Origin: Halomonas lysinitropha
GTDB lineage: Bacteria > Pseudomonadota > Gammaproteobacteria > Pseudomonadales > Halomonadaceae
Assembly: GCF_902500215.1 (NCBI RefSeq)
Contig: NZ_CABVOU010000027.1
Coordinates: 124,001-188,000, forward strand
Length of the DNA: 64,000 nt
Reading direction: 5' to 3'
Positions 48,187 through 55,143 of this stretch are shown here, in pieces (position 1 is the first letter of the stretch; every line of letters begins with the position of its first letter). The position numbers and the translations under genes were made by a program. The notes under the pieces are model-generated. The model was not told the DNA's origin. It did not search any database and worked only from the letters and a program-made list of their open reading frames with translations.

Positions 48187-49365
48187 TCAGAGGGGTGCCA
48201 CGACGGCAGCGCCTCGCTCCTTGAGTAACCATGTCCCTACCCCGGCAACGGCGAGTCCCAGGATGGCGAAGAGCATGAAGGCGGTGACATGGCCTTCTGT
48301 CCCGACCAGCCAGCCGGCCAGCGGCGAGCCGGCGACCTGGCCAACCGAGGTGGCGAGCAGCGGCAGCACCGGGGCGAAGGAGGGCGCCTCGGTCATGATC
48401 TGGGTGCTCCTGACCAGGTAGAAACCGCTGAGGGTCATGTAACCGGCGCCGAACAGGGCCGCGGATACCAGGGCGAGGGCGAAGTTGCCGGGATCCAATG
48501 CCAGCAGCGCGAGGCTGGCGGAGGTCACCACGAGACCGGCAGCGTGGCTGGCGGCCGGTCCGAAGCGCGAGATGAGATCTCCGGCGCCTGCCCCCAACAG
48601 CCCGCCGAGACCGACCGCCAGCCACATCCAGGCGGTCTGGCTCGGCGCGAGCCCCCCGGCATTGATCACCGCATCGGGGGCAAATACCCAGTAGGCCGCA
48701 CTCACCCCTCCCATGCCGACGGCCAGGCCGCTCAGCCGCGCGATCCCGAGCCATTGCTCACGGCTCGCCTGCAGGGCGACCGGACGGGGGCCCGCCGGTG
48801 AGACGCGGTCTTCCTTGGGCAGGTAACAGAGGGCCGCCAGGGTGCCCAGAACCGCCAGGGCGGCGAACCCGATATAGGCGCTGCGCCAGGCCTCCGCCCA
48901 GATCAGCACCGCCGGCATGGCAATCGCGATCCCCAGGCTGGTGCCCGCATTGATGGTGGCGTTGACCCGTCCGCGCAGGGCGAACGGCACGACCTTGTGA
49001 ACCGTCTCCGCCATCACCGGCGACGACAGCCCGGTGCTGATCCCGCAGATCAGCACGCCGGCGGCCAGCACCAGCGAAGACGGCGCCAGGGCGATCGTCA
49101 CCAGCCCGATCCCGGCCAGGCCGGCGGCTGCGACCCCCGTGCGGCGAATCCCGAGATGGCGCGTCACCCAGGTGGCGGCGAGGATGGCGAACACGAAGCT
49201 CAGGAACGGCAGGGCGCCGATCACCCCCGCCATGGTGGGGGTGATCATCAGCTCGTCGCGCATCGCGGGCAGGAAGAGCCCGAACACGAAGCGGGCCAGC
49301 CCGTAGGTGATGGCAATTATCCCGCTTCCGAGGGCGGCCATGCCGAGAGGGGAGAGAGTTTTCAT
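48187..49365 (-). CDS. MFS transporter (YbfB/YjiJ-like)
   Basis: 392 aa, with 12 membrane helices by eye. The N-terminal ALGSGIIAITYGLARFVFGL and the loop ATWVTRHLGIRRTG correspond to the helix 2-3 MFS region. A charge-bearing PFALRGRVNATINAGTSLG follows helix 4. The start overlaps the tetR stop by four bases, so regulator and transporter form one unit. The substrate is unknown; efflux of a small toxic compound is the usual role for such pairs. Confidence 0.85.
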   Translation of the reverse strand: MKTLSPLGMAALGSGIIAITYGLARFVFGLFLPAMRDELMITPTMAGVIGALPFLSFVFAILAATWVTRHLGIRRTGVAAAGLAGIGLVTIALAPSSLVLAAGVLICGISTGLSSPVMAETVHKVVPFALRGRVNATINAGTSLGIAIAMPAVLIWAEAWRSAYIGFAALAVLGTLAALCYLPKEDRVSPAGPRPVALQASREQWLGIARLSGLAVGMGGVSAAYWVFAPDAVINAGGLAPSQTAWMWLAVGLGGLLGAGAGDLISRFGPAASHAAGLVVTSASLALLALDPGNFALALVSAALFGAGYMTLSGFYLVRSTQIMTEAPSFAPVLPLLATSVGQVAGSPLAGWLVGTEGHVTAFMLFAILGLAVAGVGTWLLKERGAAVVAPL

Positions 49366-49928
49366 CGGATGTCGCTCCGGGCGGTTGCGAGCAGGGTGTC
49401 GACCACCGCTCTAGTGTCGGCCAGGGCCGTTTGCGCGCCCAGCAGGGCGACCGCCGTATTGCTGCCTTCCAGCACCAGGAAGACGGCTCGCGCCAGGCCG
49501 GTCTGGTGGCTCAACCCATCGCGTTCCACGGCGGCCTCCAGGCGTGCCAGCAGGTCGGTCTTGGCCGCCGCCGCCAGGGCATGGATCTCGGGGTTGTGCT
49601 CGGCGAACTCCCCCATCGCCTTGGCCATGATGCAGCCATGCTGGCTGTAGCGTTCCAGCCAGTCGCCATGCGCCTCCACCAGGGCTAGCGTTGCCTGGCC
49701 CGGCGAGGCGCAGGCCACCGCCGCATCGACGCTGCTGATGAAGCGCTCATGGCGGGCCGCCAGGACAGCCGCCACCAGGGCCTCCTTGGAAGCGAAGTGG
49801 TTATAGAGCGTCATGCGTACCACTCCCGCGGCCGCCACGATGCGGTCGATCCCGGTGGCGTGGAATCCCTGCTCGTGGAAGAGGCGCTCGGCGGTGGCAA
49901 GCAGCTGGTCGCGCTTGGAGGCGGGCAT
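49362..49928 (-). CDS. TetR-family transcriptional regulator
   Basis: 188 aa. The ATG at 49928 follows AGGAAA; the open frame starts at 50063. The N-terminal helix-turn-helix (about residues 8-52) is RDQLLATAERLFHEQGFHAT, then GIDRIVAAAGV, then TLYNHFASKEALV. The C-terminal ligand domain contains a Cys in YSQHGCIMAKAMGEF, a position often used by electrophile sensors. It is translationally coupled to the MFS gene downstream. A palindromic operator candidate lies about 16 bp upstream. Confidence 0.92.
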   Translation of the reverse strand: MPASKRDQLLATAERLFHEQGFHATGIDRIVAAAGVVRMTLYNHFASKEALVAAVLAARHERFISSVDAAVACASPGQATLALVEAHGDWLERYSQHGCIMAKAMGEFAEHNPEIHALAAAAKTDLLARLEAAVERDGLSHQTGLARAVFLVLEGSNTAVALLGAQTALADTRAVVDTLLATARSDIR

Positions 49929-49943
49929 CGATGATTTTCCTGT

Positions 49944-49957
49944 ATAGACCGATCTAT
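49944..49957. promoter_or_regulatory. Probable TetR operator
   Basis: ATAGACCGATCTAT has 5-bp inverted arms (ATAGA/TCTAT) around CCGA and resembles TAGACC-type operators of NemR-like TetR repressors. It sits 16 bp before the regulator start, where repression of the tetR-MFS unit would be expected. Confidence 0.6.
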
Positions 49958-50182
49958 CTAAAGATGGCGCATTTAAATGTGCAGTGCCGGGTGGTGTCAA
50001 GCGAGAAATCGGAAAGAAAGGGCACCATCCTGCCCCTGTCGCGGTATCTGCCCGCGACGGCACGGCAGCCTGCGCGACTCGACGAGGTCATGCGGATAAC
50101 CTACCGACTGGCCGACAGGTCAGGGTTACTGATAGGGTCGGTATTGATTTGCACACTTACTATCATCAACTCGGGAGTCACC

Positions 50183-50431
50183 ATGAGCCATACGCCGCAC
50201 GAACTTGCTGAAGAGTTTCCCGCGCATGCCGAACGCATCCACGACCTCAAGCAGTCTGACGCGCACTTCGCGAATCTGGCCGAGGAGTATCACGAGCTGA
50301 ATCGGCAGGTCCATCGCATGGAGACGGAAATCGAGCCGGTTGCCACCCACATCGAAGAAGATGTCCGCAAGAAGCGCCTCGCGCTGAAGGACACCATCGC
50401 GGCGTACCTCGAGCGCCCCGAGTCGGCCTGA
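50183..50431 (+). CDS. YdcH family (DUF465) small protein
   Basis: 82 aa. The ATG at 50183 is preceded by GGGAG; the long upstream open frame is not coding-like. The DUF465 pattern is clear: HAERIHDLKQSDAHFANLAE, then YHELNRQVHRMETEI and KKRLALKDTIAAYL. It forms a helical hairpin; the role is unknown. Monocistronic. Confidence 0.9.
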   Translation: MSHTPHELAEEFPAHAERIHDLKQSDAHFANLAEEYHELNRQVHRMETEIEPVATHIEEDVRKKRLALKDTIAAYLERPESA

Positions 50432-50499
50432 GTCTCCATGATGCCGCGCAGCGAGCGCGCTGATACGCGTCGCGAAAGCGAACCCTCAGGGCCGTCGGG

Positions 50500-51567
50500 T
50501 CAAGTGGGGTAATTCCCCGAAACGTGCCCCGCCAGCAGCTGGCCGATGTCCTGTTCCGGGACACTGGGCAGTCGCTGGCCTCCCAGCCGAAACACCCCAC
50601 GCAGCAGCGTATCGCTGCCTATCGAGAGATTGCTCGTGGCGACGATCAGGCGCAGGTGCCGGCGCGAGATCTTGACCTGCTCGCCGGCGGTATAGCCCGG
50701 ATGGGCGGTGATCTTTCGCAGCGTGGCGAGTGCCATGCCGATTGACCAGCTGCAGAAACGCCGAATGCCGATCTCTGAGGCCGGAATGCGCAGCGTGTAT
50801 TCCTGCGCCAGCTTCAGGTGATGATGGGCGACGGCCACCAGATAGTGAATGCCTTCTCGATAGCCCCGGTGATCCTGCCAGTCATCTGTCTGCTCCAGGT
50901 CGATGCCACGCGCCTCGAAGACATCACGCGGTAGCCAGCATATCCCGCGCTGGCGGTCATCCCAGACGTCCTTAAGGATATTGGTCATCTGCAGCCCCTG
51001 ACCGAAGGCCACGGACAGGTGGTGCAGCTCCTCCTGCTGTTCGCGAATTCGCGGATGGGTATCGGCGAACAGGCGGGTCAGCATTTCCCCGACACAGCCG
51101 GCGACCACGTAACAGTAGTCGCGCAGGCAGCCACTGTCCGGCAGGCCATGCGGGTTCTTCAGGCGTTCGAAACGGGCCATGCCATGGCACATGGTGGTGA
51201 GGCAGTCGCGCAGTGCCGCCTGTTGAGCACCCGGCAGTTCGCCGAAGGCGAGCAGCACGCCGGGCGTCTGGGCGACCAGCTCGCATTCCAGCGGATCCTG
51301 CACCAGGCCGGTGCCGAGCAACGCTGAGGAGAAATCGTTGGCGGCGGTGGCGTTATCCAGTCCTGCCAGCAGGCGCCGATAGTGGGCGTCCTTCTCGCCG
51401 GGCGCCATCTCGGTGCTGTCTTCCACCGTGTCGGCAATTCGGCACAGGAGATAGGCATTGGTGATGGCCGGGCGCAGGGACACCGGCAATTGCGGAATGG
51501 TCAGGGCGAACGTCCGGGAGACGCCGGGCAGCAGCCGGTCCTGGAGGGCGAGCGATGCCGGCTTCAT
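50500..51567 (-). CDS. Squalene/phytoene synthase family protein
   Basis: 355 aa from the ATG at 51567; a GTG at 51579 is an alternative. It condenses two prenyl diphosphates head to head. Both aspartate-rich motifs are present: CRIADTVEDS (about residues 45-54) and ILKDVWDDRQRG (about 200-211). It begins with SRTFALTIPQLP, the usual SRTFA motif. It resembles bacterial farnesyl-diphosphate farnesyltransferases (squalene synthase), but no hpn/crt neighbours are present to confirm the product. A 29-codon frame overlaps its start. Confidence 0.88.
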   Translation of the reverse strand: MKPASLALQDRLLPGVSRTFALTIPQLPVSLRPAITNAYLLCRIADTVEDSTEMAPGEKDAHYRRLLAGLDNATAANDFSSALLGTGLVQDPLECELVAQTPGVLLAFGELPGAQQAALRDCLTTMCHGMARFERLKNPHGLPDSGCLRDYCYVVAGCVGEMLTRLFADTHPRIREQQEELHHLSVAFGQGLQMTNILKDVWDDRQRGICWLPRDVFEARGIDLEQTDDWQDHRGYREGIHYLVAVAHHHLKLAQEYTLRIPASEIGIRRFCSWSIGMALATLRKITAHPGYTAGEQVKISRRHLRLIVATSNLSIGSDTLLRGVFRLGGQRLPSVPEQDIGQLLAGHVSGNYPT

Positions 51568-51653
51568 GCCGTCAACCACCCGTCAAGCAGGAATTTCCCG
51601 GCTTCGGTGGCGCCGTCATGGCCATTCGATTCGGTGTGGATGCGATAACTCAT
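51564..51653 (-). CDS. Possible 29-aa leader ORF coupled to the synthase
   Basis: ATG at 51653, stop TGA at 51566-51564, overlapping the synthase ATG (ATGA). The peptide begins MSYRIHTESNGHDGATEA and ends LLDGWLTA. No ribosome site is seen before it. It may be a leader for translational coupling, or chance. Confidence 0.3.
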   Translation of the reverse strand: MSYRIHTESNGHDGATEAGKFLLDGWLTA

Positions 51654-51836
51654 GCCGGCATTATCGCCGATTTCGGGAGCTTTTAGGGAGACTGGTCGAG
51701 AGGATTAATGCCTCATCGGCCATTTCTGACGGAAATCGTCCCGTGAGCACCAGCAAACGGGTGTTCCCGTGGGCGATGACATCTCGCCCCTGGAGAGGCA
51801 AGCTAGCGAAATGTTCACGGCCAGCGGGGAACCTCC

Positions 51837-52532
51837 ATGCAGACCATCGGGCTGATCGGCGGCATGAGCTGGGAGTCCACCCAGACCTATTACCGCCTCA
51901 TCAACCAGCAGGTGAGAGAGCAACTGGGTGGCCTGCACTCGGCCCGGCTGGTGCTCTACAGCGTCGATTTCGCCGAGATCGAGACCCTGCAGCACCGTGG
52001 CGACTGGGAGGGCACCGCCCGGATACTCGGCGCGGCGGCCCTGGCGCTGGAAGCCGCCGGGGCAGACTTCCTCGTGCTCTGTACCAACACCATGCACAAG
52101 GTCGCCTCGCAGCTCGAGCGCGCGGTAGCGGTTCCTTTGCTGCACATCGCGGATGCCACGGCCAGCGTGCTGGAGGATGACGGCGTGACTCGCGTGGGAC
52201 TACTGGGGACCCGCTTCACGATGGAGCAGGCGTTCTATCGCGACAGGCTCGAGGCGCGCGGCATCGAGGTACTGGTGCCCGATGAAGCGCAGCGGGAAGT
52301 GATTCATGCCGTCATCTACCAGGAGCTCTGCCAGGGAGTCATCACCCCGGAATCCAGGGCCGCCTACCTCGAGGTGGTGCACGCCCTGGCCAAGCAAGGC
52401 GCCCAGGGAGTCATCCTGGGCTGTACCGAGATCGGGTTGCTGATTCAGGCGGGGGATACCGAGGTCAGGCTCTACGACACCACTTCTATCCATGCCGAAC
52501 AGGCGGTGCGACGGGCGTTGGGGCGAGACTGA
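51837..52532 (+). CDS. Aspartate/glutamate racemase family protein
   Basis: 231 aa. Start MQTIGLIGGMSWESTQTYYR, the classical amino-acid racemase N-terminus. Two catalytic cysteines are present, in VLCTNTMHK (about residue 82) and LGCTEIGLL (about residue 197), both required for PLP-independent racemisation. YgeA-like members act broadly on amino acids; the substrate here is unassigned. Monocistronic. Confidence 0.9.
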   Translation: MQTIGLIGGMSWESTQTYYRLINQQVREQLGGLHSARLVLYSVDFAEIETLQHRGDWEGTARILGAAALALEAAGADFLVLCTNTMHKVASQLERAVAVPLLHIADATASVLEDDGVTRVGLLGTRFTMEQAFYRDRLEARGIEVLVPDEAQREVIHAVIYQELCQGVITPESRAAYLEVVHALAKQGAQGVILGCTEIGLLIQAGDTEVRLYDTTSIHAEQAVRRALGRD

Positions 52533-52591
52533 CCGCACGGGGGGCATACTACCGAGGCTGAGTAACGCTCAGGTTCAGGCGCGCCGCAGGA

Positions 52592-52882
52592 TCATTTCTT
52601 GAAGCGAGAACGCGCCTTCTCGAAAGACTCGTTGAGGGAATCCCAGGCGCGCTCCGCTCCGGCCTTGATGTCGTCCCAGGCGTCGTCGCTGGAATGGCGC
52701 AACTCCTCGAGCTTCTTGCGCATCTCCTCGCGCTTCGCCTCGAGCCGATCGATCTCCTCCTCCCGCTCGATACGCGCATCGGCTTCTGCTTCATTCGCCT
52801 TGGCCTTCAGCTTGTCGACTTCGGCCTGCATCTCTTCCAGCTTGGCCTGCAGCTTCTGCTCGTAGGCATCCTTGTTGCTCAT
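52592..52882 (-). CDS. Small coiled-coil protein, unknown
   Basis: 96 aa. The ATG at 52882 follows AAGGAG. Nearly all residues are in one long charged coiled coil (KLQAKLEEMQAEVDKLKAKA through EEMRKKLEELRHSSDDAWDD). The ending is WDSLNESFEKARSRFKK. The pattern resembles small cyanobacterial sll1863-like stress proteins. No signal or membrane helix. It is divergent from the GAF-PAS-GGDEF gene. Confidence 0.8.
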   Translation of the reverse strand: MSNKDAYEQKLQAKLEEMQAEVDKLKAKANEAEADARIEREEEIDRLEAKREEMRKKLEELRHSSDDAWDDIKAGAERAWDSLNESFEKARSRFKK

Positions 52883-53110
52883 GGGGGCACTCCTTCTCGT
52901 TCTGCAATTCATGGAACCTTGAAGATAGCCTGCCGGCGAGCCGGCAGATAGCGATATGATCAGTGTGGCATATCCCGCCGGCGGATCGACTGAAAATGAA
53001 GACGACACCCTGACGCGGGATGTGTGATAGACGCAGGCCGGCAGACTTGGCATCCCGGCCGCGATCAGCGAAGCTGTCAAGCCCTCCTTGACGTACAGGA
53101 TGCTTGTACC

Positions 53111-54634
53111 GTGTCAGGTCCACCAGCGTGCCCTGCGGAGATGGCCTCGGCCGCTCCTGTCCCGATCGATACTGCGGACTGTCTGGCGGCGCTCAGCCGA
53201 GGTGGCCGCTCCCTGATGAGTGCCGATCAATGGGCGGAGGGCGTCGACCGGTTACTGGCGGAGATTGGCCCCGTCACCGGGGCGAGTCGTGTCTGGATCT
53301 TCCAGCTTCTGGAAGTGCAGTCCGATGCCGTGGTCCAGGATTATGTCTTCGAGTGGGCGTCATCGGAGCGCTATCGGCAGCTCAACCAGAACCGGTTTCG
53401 CTTCTTTTCCGCAGCGGTCGAGGATCCCGTCTATCGTCGTCTGGTCGAGGAGCGCCAGGCCGGGTTGTCTCATGATTTCTGTATCCCGGTTATGCCAGAA
53501 GGGCCGTTTCGGCGTGATCTCGCAGGCCAGTCGATCCAGTCCATGGCCACGGTGCCCATCTTCGTCAACGGTCATTGGTGGGGCACCCTGGGCATCGATG
53601 ACTGTGAGCGCCCCGTCAGTTGGCGAGGGCCGGGTCTCGACCTGCTCGAGGCCGCCGGTCAGCTGATCGCGGCGGCCCTTTACCGCTACCAACTCAACCA
53701 TCGCTCCCGCCAGATCGAACTGTTTCACAAGGTGGCCAACTGTGGTGTCTGGGAAATCAGCCTTCGTAACGGGCGGGTCTGGTGTTCCCAGGCGCTCAAG
53801 ACGGTATTGGGCTACCCCGAGACGTATCCGCGGGTGCCCTTGCGACGCCTGCTCGCCCGTCTACACTCCGAGGATCGCGCGGCGCTGCGGGCATGTTTGA
53901 GGGACCTTTGGCGCGCTGCCGAGTCTGCCCAGTTCCGCCTGGATGCGCGGCTGAGGCTGGCCGACCGGTCGTGGCTCTGGCACGAGATCATCGGCGAGAT
54001 CCAGTGCAACGAGTCGGGCCGGCCGGTCGCTATCGCCGGACTGGTGCTCGATATCAGCCGGCGCAAGCAGGATGAAGAGCAGGCGCTCGCCGCCTCTCAG
54101 CTGGACGCCCTGACCGGTGCCCTCAACCGGCGTGGCATGGACGAGCATCTCGAGACGATCGGCCCGGTGACCGGGCTCCGCCACCTCATCCTCCTTGATA
54201 TCGACCATTTCAAGGAGATCAACGACACCCATGGTCATCTGGTCGGCGATGCGCTGCTGCGAATGATGGTGGGTCGACTTCGCCACGAGCTTCGCCCGGA
54301 TGACGGTCTGGTGCGTCTGGGCGGCGAGGAATTTGCCGTCCTGGTCGGCGGCTTGGGGGATGACCAGGCCATGGCACTGGCCGAGCGCCTGCGACGACGC
54401 ATCGCCGCGGAGCCTTTCCTGGTGGAAATGTCGCAAGACGAGCCGCCGCTGAAGGTGGCGATGTCGATCAGCCTCGGGGTTGCCCGCCAGGGCGACGATG
54501 TCAGCCAGGCACCGAACCAGCTGATGGCCGAGGCCGACCAGGCGCTCTACGCGGCGAAGCACGGCGGTCGCAACTGCGCGCTCTTCTATGGCGAGGCAGC
54601 CGAGCGCCGCGCCGTGAATCTCGATACCGACTAG
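53111..54634 (+). CDS. GAF-PAS-GGDEF diguanylate cyclase
   Basis: 507 aa from a GTG at 53111 with a weak AGGA site; an ATG at 53141 or a GTG at 53024 are alternatives. The protein is soluble. A GAF domain (about residues 35-205) includes SMATVPIFVNGHWWGTLGID. A PAS/PAC domain (about 215-335) shows GVWEISLRNGRVW and ends VLDISRRKQDEEQ. The GGDEF domain (about 345-495) is active-type (RLGGEEF) with an I-site RPDD five residues before. It makes c-di-GMP in the cytoplasm; the GAF ligand is unknown. Monocistronic. Confidence 0.92.
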   Translation: MSGPPACPAEMASAAPVPIDTADCLAALSRGGRSLMSADQWAEGVDRLLAEIGPVTGASRVWIFQLLEVQSDAVVQDYVFEWASSERYRQLNQNRFRFFSAAVEDPVYRRLVEERQAGLSHDFCIPVMPEGPFRRDLAGQSIQSMATVPIFVNGHWWGTLGIDDCERPVSWRGPGLDLLEAAGQLIAAALYRYQLNHRSRQIELFHKVANCGVWEISLRNGRVWCSQALKTVLGYPETYPRVPLRRLLARLHSEDRAALRACLRDLWRAAESAQFRLDARLRLADRSWLWHEIIGEIQCNESGRPVAIAGLVLDISRRKQDEEQALAASQLDALTGALNRRGMDEHLETIGPVTGLRHLILLDIDHFKEINDTHGHLVGDALLRMMVGRLRHELRPDDGLVRLGGEEFAVLVGGLGDDQAMALAERLRRRIAAEPFLVEMSQDEPPLKVAMSISLGVARQGDDVSQAPNQLMAEADQALYAAKHGGRNCALFYGEAAERRAVNLDTD

Positions 54635-54782
54635 GGCTGTCCGCCTCGGGGACCGATCACCTACTGGCAGGATCATTCCGCGCCGGTCCGTTGGTCTGAT
54701 ACACGTGACGACGCATTCTTCGCTGCTAGGCTGAATCTCACGACGTCAGTACGACACCGTTCATAACGCAAGGGAAGGCACC

Positions 54783-55124
54783 ATGGCCACGGACGCCTCA
54801 GAGCCCCGCATCACCCTGCACCCGCATTCCCGCCGCGTGCAGGTCGTCATCGACGGCACCCTGCTTGCCGACACCACCCGCGCCATCGAGCTGCGCGAAC
54901 GCGGCTACCCGCCGCGCCAGTACCTTCCCCGCGACGACGTGCGCATGGACCTGCTGACGCCCTCCGAGACCGAGACCCACTGCCCGTTCAAGGGCGATGC
55001 CAGCTACTTCTCCTTTGGTGAGCACAAGGATGTGGCGTGGAGCTATGAGAAGCCGCTGGAGGAGTTGAAGGATATCGAGGGGTGGGTAGTGTTTTATGGT
55101 GGGGTCGAAGTGTCAGGAAAATGA
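54783..55124 (+). CDS. DUF427 domain-containing protein
   Basis: 113 aa, with GGGAAGG before the ATG. Family marks are PHSRRVQVVIDGTLLADTTR, PPRQYLPRDDVRMDLL and HCPFKGDASYFSF. Enzymatic role unknown. Its last residues (GGVEVSGK) fall in a widespread short repeat (see 55116-55142), so the natural C-terminus may have been altered by that insertion. It is convergent with recD. Confidence 0.9.
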   Translation: MATDASEPRITLHPHSRRVQVVIDGTLLADTTRAIELRERGYPPRQYLPRDDVRMDLLTPSETETHCPFKGDASYFSFGEHKDVAWSYEKPLEELKDIEGWVVFYGGVEVSGK

Positions 55125-55142
55125 GTGTCTGTCCCCGATTTC
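55116..55142. repeat. REP-like short repeat at DUF427/recD junction
   Basis: AGGAAAATGAGTGTCTGTCC followed by CCGATTT. I recall close variants of this string scattered in many bacterial genomes as a short repeat. It spans the DUF427 stop and the gap before the recD end. Confidence 0.45.
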
Positions 55143-55143
55143 A

